Origin: Hyphochytrium catenoides
Taxonomy: Eukaryota > Sar > Hyphochytriomycetes > Hyphochytriales > Hyphochytriaceae
DNA length: 20,371 nucleotides
NCBI GenBank assembly: GCA_900088475.1
Contig: FLMG01003049.1
Span: forward strand, 3,067 to 23,437
Direction: 5' to 3'
Position numbers and translations under genes: made by a program. Each line of letters opens with the position of its first letter. The stretch's first letter is position 1. Under the pieces are notes generated by a model. It was not told the DNA's origin and made no database searches. It worked only from the letters and a program-made list of their open reading frames with translations. This document shows, in pieces, positions 1 to 10,012 of this stretch.

Positions 1-119
1 CTCTCGTGCTGTCTGCTATCGTCTTCCTCTTTTCCCTTCTGTCCTTCCTTTCTTCCTTCCTTGCTTGATATCCTTCGCGTATCTCTCTGATTCTTCTGTC
101 TTTCTGTCCTGCATAACAG
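1..119 (+). other. 3' part of an intron of the NSUN2-like gene
   Basis: This stretch is strongly pyrimidine-rich and ends in an acceptor-like AG at 118-119, directly before the first recognisable exon of the methyltransferase. I see no coding signal in it. The missing N-terminal exon(s) must lie upstream of the window. Confidence 0.7.
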
Positions 120-3100
120 AGGCAGAACATCGTCCCTGGAGAAGAATGGCCGGCTTTCTGGCGCTCACTTATGTCTCCCCTTCCCTTGACCTTCCGAGTC
201 CATGCGACAGGACTCTATCCGGAGCGGTATGTGGGAGAGAGAGAGCTCTCCTTCTTCGCGTCCTATTGCTTCCAGTTCTTGTGTTTCTCCCTTCCTTCAG
301 CCTATGCAATAAGCTCATGGACTCTAAGTACAGCTCCTCTTTCTCTATGTCGCACGCGCAACAGCCTGAAGTCTCGCCTCCAGAGGGAGTTTGCAGATCT
401 CGGCGTCCGCCATGGAGGGGAACAGGACCTAAAACTTGATCTAACGCCAAGGTAACGGACCTGTCACTTAGTCCTTCGCGTCGAGCTCAGCGGTAAACCG
501 AACGTGTTACCGAGCACACACGAGGCCTTCAAGGGCTTTCATGAGGAGTGAAATGATAGAGTGAGAACCTGAGAGTGAGAGTGGGAGAGATATGATAAAA
601 TAAGAACCTGAGAGTGAGAGCAGGAGCGAAGGAAAGCGAACCAGCCGCCAAAGATACATAGAGTTCCGAGCGGAGCTTGAGAAGACGGATAGGGACTGGC
701 TTTTGTGCGGATCCACTGACTGCGACGCTGTTACCTTTTCTTTTATGCTGCTGGCGGAACGGAAGGAGTTTGGAATGGTACCCACATCAAGGCGCCTGGG
801 AAGTAGGATGCAGTCTTGTGGAACTGAAGCGGCTCGGTAGCTTCTTATCCATCGTCTATTTTCTCTAGCCTGACGATTATTTCCCCTCGGAGGCTCGTTC
901 CGCGTTCCCTTCGACATCTCTGGTGGCCCTGTCCTTTCTAATTGTCTTGTGCTCTTTCAAGTCTCCATTTTTGAAGCTTGTATTGCTGCCTTGACGTCAT
1001 GTTTGCCCTTGTTATAATCAACGAATACTTGCTCCTTTGCTGATACGCTTGTCTTCTTTGTTCAACCATTTAGCGCAACAACACGCGAGAGCGAGGGAAC
1101 TGCATAGGTTCTTGGTTCAGGAGACAGATAACGGGCAGATCTCTCGTCAAGAACAGGTCTCAATGATCCCCCCTCTTTTCCTGGACCTTGTACCAGGGTC
1201 CACTGCCCTGGACCTCTGTGCAGCGCCTGGTTCCAAGTCTACCCAGATGGTAGAGTTGATAGAAACAGGAGCCTGTACGAAAAGAACGGCAAAGAGGGAC
1301 GGCCTCGTGGTGTGCAATGATGCTGATGCCGCCAGGACTGGGCTGCTATCCTTTCATATGCAGGTGAGGATTCACTGCTGAGAAAGAGAAGACGTAAGAT
1401 TGACACAGGGCGAAAGAATGGTGGGAATAGTGGGTTGGGAAGGTGTCTCTTGTCCAAGAAATGTGGCTGAGAAATAATAACAAGTGCTACTTTCCCTCGC
1501 TCGTACAGCGCATTGGAACATCCATCGCACTGGTGACGAATTATCCAGGAGAGGCCTTCCCTGGTCTCTCTTTCAAAGATAAGGGTGAGGAGCAACTTCT
1601 TCTCGCTCTGATATATAAAACAGCTGGCAGAGCTTCCGCTATCTGGTGTCTTGTGCTTTGCTGGGAACTTACAGCTCTCTTTCTTCCCTATCTGTCACTA
1701 ACTCTGTATCTCTGCAAGCACCGTTGCCACTTACCGTGTTCTGCTGGTATGCTCCCTTTCATGTGCGCTCCAGCGTCTGCCCTTTCTTCTTTCCGAAGGT
1801 CTGAGACATTTGAACGCGTCCTCTGCGATGTTCCCTGCTCTGGTGATGGGACCGCCCGGAAGCATGAGGTTTTTCAGAAATGGAGCCTCAAGGCTGGACT
1901 GGCTCTGCATGACACTCAGCTCAACATAGCAAGACGCGCTGCGGAACTGCTTAAGGTGAGTAAACTAGAAAGCAATAACAGCGTTAGGAAGGGAAACGCT
2001 GCTATGGCGAAATATCTTACGAAGGCAAAAGCTGCTGATACTGGACAACGGGTCTCTGACTTGTTAACTTTGCCTCTTATGACAAAGATTGGAGGGCGGA
2101 TGGTCTACTCGACGTGTACCTTCAATCCTATTGAGAACGAGGCGGTGAGATCTTGCTTCTACCTCTTACTCGGTCTATGTTCTTCATCTATTTATTACTG
2201 CTGCTTTTTCTATATCTAACGGCATTATGTCCTGTTGGAGATACGAAGGGCCAAGTCCCTCATCCTTTCGTGACTTGCTAAGAGGCCATTCCTCCCCCTA
2301 ACACCGTTGCAGGTTATTGCTGAACTTGTGCGACGAAGTGACGGTGCCATGCGGCTAGTGGATGTGAACCGTATGCTTCCAGAGCTGAAACGCCGACCAG
2401 GTAAGCCCCAGACGCCAAACGTAAGCTTCGCGCTAGACAAAAGATGACTCCATGCTAGATGGTCTTTCGAGAGTGAGATGAGGTCGGTCGAAGGAGGTTC
2501 AAAATCGGAGAAAGAAAGTTCGGACATTGCGGACTGAGCAAGAAATCACTGTTTAGGCCTAAAATGGTGGGAGGTTGGCTGGGTAGAAGCTACGAGGAAG
2601 ACCGGGCATGAACGGACCCTTCGTCTGGCGGAGCGGATTCGAAAAGGTGAAGAGCCAGAACTTCGAGATCTGCCTGTCTGGCTGGCATGCAAAGATGATG
2701 CCCCCCTTTCTTCTCAGGGGAAAATAGTGAGGTGAGAAACAAACGAGTAATCTAGACAGGCAGGTGAGACCCTGCAAGCGTAACTTCCGACAGCTTGACT
2801 TCCTTGGTTGACTTTCTTTGACAAGCTAAGGGTCAACCACGTCAAAACAACTAAAGTTATTGAAGATAGCTTTCTAACGTTCGCTGGTAGCTCTCTCTTT
2901 CCACCCCCTGAGCGTTCTTCAGGACTTAATCTGGATAGATGCCTTCGCCTGCTGCCTCATGACCTCAATGGTGGAGGTTTCTTCGTTGCTGTCCTGGAGA
3001 AAGTGGGGAGCTTCAGACCAGGGGCTCGCAGTGTACCTCACGCAATAAGGCCACAGCCTTTGCCGCCAAAGGACGGGAGAAGCAAGACTGACGGGATCTC

Positions 3101-4478
3101 AGAGCAGACTGGAGGGAAGGGGGTGGGGAGGGTCAAATCTTCGTCAAGACCTTTCGTCCCTATCAGCGAAGATGTCTGGGTCAAAATAAGTTCCACATAT
3201 GGACTCTCTGCAACTTCTAAGATGAAGGTAAGGTCCATCGTCTCATATAAAGTTAGTCCTACCGCTATTTAGCAAGTCGAGAGGCATATTGTAAGTGGAG
3301 AGAAAGAAGACAATCCTCACATTTATGAATGCAGGGTCGTCTCTTCACGAGGTCTAAGAGTAGCATCTACTTTGTTCCTAAACATGTTGAAGAGAGGGTC
3401 ATCGGTTTTGAGGAGCTCCAGGTAAGGTTAACAGTCCCACTGGAGCTTTCTGCTGCTCCGTTTCTCAAGGGAGCTAATGAAGGAGCTTTGAATGCTGTTG
3501 TGAAGAGACAACAGGAGTGTGTAGTTTCTAAGCCCAGCAGAGAGAATGTAAGGGAGATATGAATGATGACGAAGAGCATGAAGGGAAAGGATAGAACTTA
3601 TTATGGCTTACTGATAGCAAAACTTCTACTTCCTGTCAGAACATTGAGCACATCGGAGTCAAGATGTTTGAGCATGTCAACAGCGGCTTCGTAGCAGAGT
3701 TTGCTTACCGTCCTACCCTGGTAGGAGAAACCCCATTTTACTTTAGAAGAGATAAACATACCAAACGGAACCCTACGAAAATCGTTGTTGGTGCAAGAGA
3801 GACACTGCCGGAGAGATCGAGCAAGAAAGTGTCCTATCAGACTCTGAGTAACCGTTTGACTCTCAAATAGGAATCCCTGCCCCTTCTGGTGGGAATAGCA
3901 ACAAAACGAGTGGTACACCTTCCGCTAGCTCTCCTACGGGACCTTTTGGAACTTTTTCAACAGGGGAAGCTGCTAGGCCATGACCGTCTCCCTCCCCCCC
4001 TTCTGGAAACCCTAGTGGATCTAACGGATGGACCCGTTATAATATCCCCCAGCCCAGAGGATGCGGACTGGCGAACGCTGCATAAACAGCTTCCAAGGTG
4101 AGAAAGGAAGGATCCTCACTCAGCATAGGCTGATCTGAATAGGAGGAATAGGCCAAAGGGAAGAGCTGAGAATGAAAGGTCAGCACCACTCTTCTGGGCA
4201 GAAAGCAAAGGGAAGCACTTCAAAAAGGGATACATAAAGCCCCAGTAGATAGAAAATACTCATAGGAGCATGAGCAGCGGGGTGTCTGAGGCTGTGGAAA
4301 GGTATTGACAAGCTCAATTCTTTACAACTTCTCTTTGCCTGTTGCACACAGACTGCAAAGAGGCGACGTGTCCTTTACCGCTTATAAGGGAACTTCCATC
4401 CTTTTGGCACTAATGAAGTCAGAAGCTATCAGCAGATACAAGGCGAGGCTGGAAGCCCTAACAGAGCTTAAGGCCTAG
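120..4478 (+). CDS. NSUN2/Trm4-type tRNA (cytosine-5) methyltransferase, 5' partial, 14 exons
   Basis: RsmB/NOP2/SUN-family enzyme. NSUN2/Trm4 proteins use S-adenosylmethionine to make 5-methylcytosine in tRNA, mainly in the nucleus. Exons that keep frame: 120-226, 365-451, 766-836, 1074-1363, 1509-1584, 1774-1955, 2088-2144, 2313-2400, 2557-2731, 2831-3227, 3335-3421, 3640-3720, 3871-4097, 4352-4478; together 683 codons plus TAG. Numbering from the first visible residue, the SAM loop LDLCAAPGSKSTQ lies near residue 134. The motif IV cysteine (DVPCSGDGT) is about residue 232 and the motif VI nucleophile (YSTCTFNPIENEAV) about 281, a spacing close to that of human NSUN2. Upstream, EEWPAF, PLPLTFRV and LEWYP match the family's N-terminal region; the C-terminal part matches NSUN2/Trm4, not shorter NSUN proteins. 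Only the extreme N-terminus is missing. Least certain boundaries: 2732-2830 (weak acceptor) and the exact start at 120. The gene converges on pyruvate kinase, 179 bases away. Confidence 0.94.
553..630 (+). repeat. Two-copy imperfect 39-bp tandem repeat inside an intron
   Basis: Units at 553-591 and 592-630 share an identical 18-base core, at 564-581 and 603-620, with a few mismatches elsewhere. It is purine (GA)-rich on the plus strand and lies in the 314-base intron 452-765 of the methyltransferase gene. It looks like a recent local duplication. Confidence 0.8.
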
Positions 4479-4657
4479 AGGCTGTTGGGATCTATGCAAT
4501 GGTTCAATATTCCAGTTCTGACGTTCTTTAGTTGGCTGCGGCGCTCCAGTGGGCACTGAAGGACGATTCTGAAGTGCTGAAGAGCCGCCCGTCCAGCCCT
4601 CTCGTTCTACCTCTCATACCACCATTTCACCAACATACGTTCTGGAGCGCCCCACCC
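4479..4657. other. Convergent intergenic spacer (3' UTRs)
   Basis: The spacer lies between the methyltransferase stop and the pyruvate kinase stop. It presumably holds both 3' UTRs and polyadenylation regions. I see no gene or clear structured terminator in it. Confidence 0.6.
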
Positions 4658-7048
4658 TCATTGCTTGACAAGATCATCTTTAGCAATTCTACCTTTACGC
4701 GGGGGAAAGAGAGAAGGCGTGGATCCCACAACGTGAAGCTGGATGGTGTTCGTGGCTCTCACCGTCCCCAGAGGCCGACCAGCCACCACCAATATCCTAT
4801 CTCCTGGGTGGGCGAGCGCATTCGATATCAACACTTTATCTAAGAAGTCCGTCAGGTCCCGGAGGGAGCCATTGCCCGGTATGCTGGCATGAACAGGGGT
4901 TACGGCGTTAAACAACGCCATCTGCTGCACGCTCCTCTCCTCCTCAGAGAAGGCAATGATCGGCACGTCGAAGGCATTCTGGCTGAGGTATCTTGCAGTG
5001 TTCCCATGCTGGGACCAGCATACTACATACTTTACCTGAGCATCTCTGGCAGTGTGCCATGCCCCATGAGCCATTGCAGCCGTCATCAAGTGTCCAGCTG
5101 AGAAACGCGTCGGCGGTGCGGTCGTCTTGATCATGGACATCAGCCGCTTCTCGGCGGCGGCGACAATCTTTGTCATCGTCTCTACAACAAGAGTCGGATG
5201 TCGCCCGGTAGCTGTCTCTGCAGAGAGCATGACCGCGTCTGCGCCATCGAAAATAGCGTTGGCTACGTCACTTGCCTCTGCTCGTGTGGGTGTGTTGTTC
5301 TGGATCATGGTCTCTAACATTTGAGTAGCAATAATGCATGGTTTTCCGAAGAGAGAACAGCGCTCCACAATTTGCTTCTGCGTGATGGGGACAGACTCAA
5401 TATCCATCTCCACACCCAGATCGCCTCTTGCGACCATAACCGCATCGCTTGCCTCAACTATGGAGTCAAGATGGGCTAAAGCCTGAGGTTTCTCTATCTT
5501 AGAGATAATGCCAATCATGGGATTGTCACTTTGTATGATCTGCACCTAAAGGGAGAGCAAGCGTACAATTAGGGGCCTGCCAAATAGTGAGAATAGCGTT
5601 TGAAAAGGGGTGCAAGTCACGAAATCAAAGATCATAAAATGAGTAACAGAGAAGAAGTGCATCTAAACGATGCAGGCAGCACATAAGGCCTAACGTTGCA
5701 CGGCCAGCGTTGCGTCGCTTGCAAATGAGGATTGGTAAAGGTTTCTCCTCACCTGACCGTGCTTCTTAGCCTCTAAGTACTTCAGCCTTGAACGCAAATT
5801 GTAGACCTCGTCTGCCTTTCGTACAAAGGAAAGAGCGAGATAGTCTAGTCCATGTTCGACGGCCCAAGCCACGCATTCCCAGTCTCTTTCTGTGATGGCA
5901 GGTGCCGAAATGTTGCTTTCAGGTAGGTTGATACCTTTGCCACTGGTTACCTTTCCCCCTTCCAAGACTCTGCATCGTAGCTCTCCAGCGATAGCATCCG
6001 TGGAGACAGCGACCATGCGGATGGCGCCATCATTGATCAAGACCTATCAGTGGAGTGAGTCGTTCTCGCAGAGGAGGAGGGAAAATGTAAAGGGAACGTA
6101 ATAGACTAGTAGGTTTTGGGATGGCTTGGCTCGCCTGCATCGAAGGAAAGTGCGATATGTTGTCACTGGGGGTATTAGAGGCAGGAAGCCTTAGTCAAGC
6201 CTTAGTCGTGCCACTGACGAGGAAAAGCGGAAGCAGTTCCCTCACAAAGAGGTAATACCAGAAAAGATTTTCAAGGTGAGGATGACCAGTCACATGTGAC
6301 TTTATATGCGCACCTTGTGCCCTACGCTGACTTCATGGACAAGGTCTGGATAGGTAAGAGATAAAACGGCTTCATCCTGCCCCTTGCTATTCTTCCTAAG
6401 AAGTGCTTCGCCAGCAGTGCTCGAGAGAACTACCTCATCACCGGTCTGCAGGGCTAGAGTACCGCCTCCGGAAGGAGATTTCTCGCCAATGCCAGCCGGG
6501 ACGGTGCCAACTCTAATCTTGGGCCCTTGCAGGTCTCCAGCAACTGCGACAGCGATGCCAAGATCCTTTGAAACGCGGCGCACAGTCTACAAGGATGGAA
6601 AATATTGTAGGAGAAACAAGGCTTAATATCTATGGAGCATAATTGAGGAGTGGCTCGGGTAGAAATGTTGAGTGACGGCTGAGAGTTACTAAAGGCAGAG
6701 AAGATTATGAGTGATGTTTCTTCTCAGCGTTACCTCCAATCTCTTCAGATGACCGTCAAAGTTCCCGTGTGAGAAGTTCAATCTGAACACTCGTGTCCCC
6801 TTCAGAATTAGACTACGTATCGCATCATCGGACTCACTGGCCGGGCCAAGGGTGGCTATAATCTTGGTGTAGGTGACGGGGTTAATTATACCCTTAGGCA
6901 GACCGGAAGTCGCTGAACCTGCGGTGATTCCAGCTGAAGACAGATATCGCAAGGGCGACAAGCGTTTGGCAGCGTTCAAACGCTTACCGACGTCATGTGC
7001 ACGGACGAAAGAAGAGGCTCGAAGCAGTGAAGAGTATGGACGCACCAT
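4658..7048 (-). CDS. Pyruvate kinase with N-terminal targeting peptide, 4 exons
   Basis: Converts phosphoenolpyruvate and ADP to pyruvate and ATP, the last step of glycolysis. Exons on the minus strand: 7048-6734, 6586-6314, 6043-5753, 5545-4658, all phase 0, giving 588 residues. The start is the ATG at 7048; an in-frame stop lies further upstream at 7090-7088. Motifs: TKIIATLGPAS (61-71), RLNFSHG (89-95), DLQGPKIR (123-130), the catalytic lysine in IISKIEKPQ (K309), metal ligands E311 and D335 in VARGDLGVE, then ATQMLETM and an MLSAETATG segment typical of the family. The C-terminal domain is complete. The first 50 or so residues precede the enzyme core, are rich in Arg/Ser/Ala with few acids, and lack a hydrophobic signal core; they resemble a mitochondrial presequence. 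L124 and K128 occupy the positions that distinguish K+-independent from K+-dependent enzymes. The sequence style is closer to bacterial PykA than to animal PKM (inference). Confidence 0.97.
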
Positions 7049-7747
7049 TTGGATGATGGTGGTCTCCAACGCGACCACGCTGTTCTTCTAGTCTACACCA
7101 GCAAAACTGCTGGGACTTAAAGAAGACGAGCCTGCACTAGACACAGGGCAAAGCCAGTCTCCAGCTTCCAGTTGACAGAGATCACACCGGAGCCACACCG
7201 GACCTAAGAGACCATCACGCAGTGAAGACTTTGGTCTCAAGAAAGGGTTACGACGCCGTGAAGTCCATGATTGTCTGTGGAGGAGTGAGAGAGAAAGATC
7301 AAGATTTGTCGCTTCATCCTAGCCTACATCCAGCCATCCCCCAGGAGCCTGGGTAGTGAGGACATTTTGTTGAATGTTGGAGTTGGCCAACTTTGAGATC
7401 TCCCCCCGGACTAGATAACCACCCCCCAGGAGCGGCGAAGGGGAATGATGTCACGATCAGAAGCATGATGGATGTCGGTTCCCTCGAGCTCCTTGAGCGG
7501 TCTCAAGGGAAGAAGGCCACGGATACGGATAGTCCTCGAGAGGCCTGGACGCCCTCCCGGCTGGCAACTCTTCTTTGTGGAGGCGCGGTCACAATGATTT
7601 CTGGAGAGGGCGGAAGTTGAATGTTGCTGTGCGGATGGACCCAAGCCCCGCTTTGTTATTGAGGTCATTGCAAAAGATCTTACACTAGTTGCGTCTTAAC
7701 CTGGCCGCTCTTATACTTGTGAGGGACATCCTTTGTCAAGTCTTTCG
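7049..7747. other. Divergent promoter region, pyruvate kinase / Fpg
   Basis: About 700 bases lie between two divergent start codons and must hold both 5' UTRs and promoters. Both strands have open frames of 70-85 codons around 7393-7668, but they overlap each other, show no recognisable motifs and lack flanking splice logic, so I do not call them. I see no clear TATA box or repeat. Confidence 0.55.
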
Positions 7748-9996
7748 ATGCCAGAGCTTCCCGAGGTTGAGCGGGCCAGAAGGCTCCTAGCTCGCACTTG
7801 TGAGGGCAAAGTAATTGACAAAGTCACGGCCATTGAGCAGGGCGGGGCAGCACGAGATGGCCAATTCGATGACATGTACGAATCTTAACCTGCTTTTGGC
7901 CGTTCATTCTAGCCTTGGACCCCGGGCCCCATACTCTCCCTCCTTTGAATGCTACCTTGCTCCGATCTCATCATATCCACTTGTTAGAATTTTTGAAGGC
8001 CTCACTCCGACCCTTCTGGAGAGCTCATTGAGGGGCAGAAAGATTTTGAAAGCTCAGCGTAAAGGGAAGCACCTGTGGCTGGACCTGGAGGGCGATGGCT
8101 TTCATCCTATTTTCCACTTCGGGATGAGCGGAAATTTCGTAGTGAGAAACGAGGACTCACCTGGCTATCGAAGGAAGGTTGGACTGGGGAAAGAAGGAGA
8201 ATGGCCTCCTCGGTTTTGCAAGCTTGAGCTTGTTCTGGAGGTCGGTAGGCTACCAGTCCTAGGTCCGCCTCCATCTCTCTCTGCGTCGTCTCCATCACCT
8301 TCTGCAGTTCTTCTTTCCCTATTGCCGCAAGTGGAACGGATGGTCGTTCACTTCCTTCTGCTCCTGCTTGTCTTCCCATGTACTACATTTCTTCCGAACA
8401 TCCGAGCTTCGGTCTTAGGTGAAGTAGCTTTAGCATTAGAATTTATATCATCTCACGGACCTCATTGCATATACTTCTTAGGATGACACAGCGGTTGCAT
8501 TCACCTGTCCCCGGCGCATTGGGCGGGTCCGGCTAGTGAAAGACGTTCTTGGTAGCCCACCGATCTCTGAGCTTGTAAGTTGGGGTCTAGCTCCCAATCC
8601 TCTCTACTGCCTATCCTTTTGTCCTCTTATGAGCTACCCTTTGTACCCATACTCAAGCTATGCTGTCCCTTTGCTGAACTCAAGTGTTAGGCTACTTCTT
8701 TAAGCCTCTACTCCTAAAGGTTACCGTTTCGTTCTCCCTTGCCCAGGGCTTTGACCCTTTGAACAGCATGCCTGCGGTGGAGGACTTTGTACTCAGGCTT
8801 CAGAAGAACAAGTGCGCAGTCAAGGCCCTGCTGCTTGACCAAGGCTTCTCAGCCGGCGTTGGTAATTGGATTGCGGATGAGGTCTGCTTTCAAGCCAAGC
8901 TTCATCCTGCAAGGGTAGCATCAGCCCTGTCAGACGAAGAGGGACAAGAGGTAAAGTCTCGCTATGAGTTGCTCTGATCGCCAAGTTGCAAATAGTGCCA
9001 GATATCGGTACCTGCTCTTCCAGCAATTGCGTGCTTCCTAGTAGATACTCGCAGTTTCATTCTGACCCCTTGCTGTTTGAGGACGCACCTGAGCAAGTTA
9101 CTGAGGTTCATTAGTGCGAATTTACTCTACGTTTGCTGAAGACTTCTACTCTTGCTCTAACGTGGTATCTGTGTTGCTAGATTCAATAACCACAACGTAC
9201 AACCTTCTCTCGCTCTCCCTTGTGGTATCTGCAGCTGTGGCGGACGTTATCAAGAGTTATAGAGTTCGCCTGCGACGTGAACGCCGATCATACAAAATTT
9301 CCCCCTGATTGGCTATTTCACTATCGCTGGACGAAAGGATCAAAGGACGCCGTGTATGCACCAAGCAAAGAAAAGCTCCAGTTTCTGACTGTTGGAGGTC
9401 GAACTACGGCCATAGTGCCAAGTATACAAAGGAACATAGGGATAAAAAAGAAGAAGAAGAGCAAAGAGACTGCAAAAACTGAGCGAAGGAAGAAAAAAAC
9501 CGGCCTGGATGCAGTTGGAGCATCTACTAAGGCGAAACGGCTCCAAGGCCCAGTTAAGGGGCGACGGGTAAAGGGCATTGGCAGAGCTTCTGAGCCGCTT
9601 GACACAGCGGCTGAAATTACCCCTAAGAAGCGCAAAGTTGCCAAAGGTCGCTCAGTTGAGGTAACACCGCCTTCAAGGAAACGAAGGCGTACTGCCGGAG
9701 TGCAAGATGTGGCACTCCTGGCCGTTACTACTAGTGCACCAACACATCCATCTACAGAGGACGATATCAAGCAGGAAGCTCCATTGGCAATGGCAGCTAC
9801 GACGACGAAGCAGGCTCCAAACAAAAGAGAGTCAAGAGCGGCCTCCAAGACTCCAGCACTCAAAGCGCAGGCTCAGGAGCAGCAAGAGAAAACGACGAAG
9901 CCAAGGAGTCAGGCAGTCCAGGGTCAACAAAGAATAGCCCCACGCCGTAGTCTCCGCCTTAGCCACCAAGGGATGTCCTTAGCCTCGAAAGGTTAA
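7748..9996 (+). CDS. Formamidopyrimidine-DNA glycosylase (Fpg/MutM family), zincless plant/fungal type, 5 exons
   Basis: Base-excision repair enzyme that removes oxidised purines such as FapyG and 8-oxoG and nicks the strand by beta,delta-elimination. Exons: 7748-7875, 7988-8240, 8482-8574, 8747-8950, 9235-9996; 479 residues. It begins MPELPEVE: Pro2 (Schiff-base nucleophile) and Glu3 are present after Met removal. K70 in RKGKHLWL and the HFGMSG loop follow. The helix-two-turn-helix is LLLDQGFSAGVGNWIADEV (186-204). Instead of four zinc-binding cysteines it has the zincless-finger motif GGRTTAIVP (280-288), as in plant FPG. From about residue 296 a roughly 185-residue Lys/Arg/Ala-rich tail carries a PKKRKV nuclear-localisation motif (356-361), implying nuclear action. 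The usual FTDPRRFG loop reads FTCPRRIG (134-141). The donor at 8241 (GTCGGT) is unusual, but only it keeps the frame into the next conserved block. Confidence 0.93.
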
Positions 9997-10012
9997 ACGT
10001 AACACAGAAAGG

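Noticed and set aside
507-917. Minus-strand open frame of 136 codons
   Set aside because: It is antisense to methyltransferase exon 766-836, and its repetitive Leu/Ser content comes from the GA-rich tandem repeat in the intron.
7393-7668. Overlapping open frames on both strands in the pyruvate kinase/Fpg spacer
   Set aside because: They lie on opposite strands over the same bases, with no motif, no splice context and low-complexity composition. This is what chance gives in moderately GC-rich DNA.
9321-9863. Long minus-strand open frame opposite the Fpg tail
   Set aside because: It is a shadow of the Lys/Arg-rich sense codons and reads as Val/Ala/Phe-rich without family features. The sense frame continues directly from the conserved Fpg finger.
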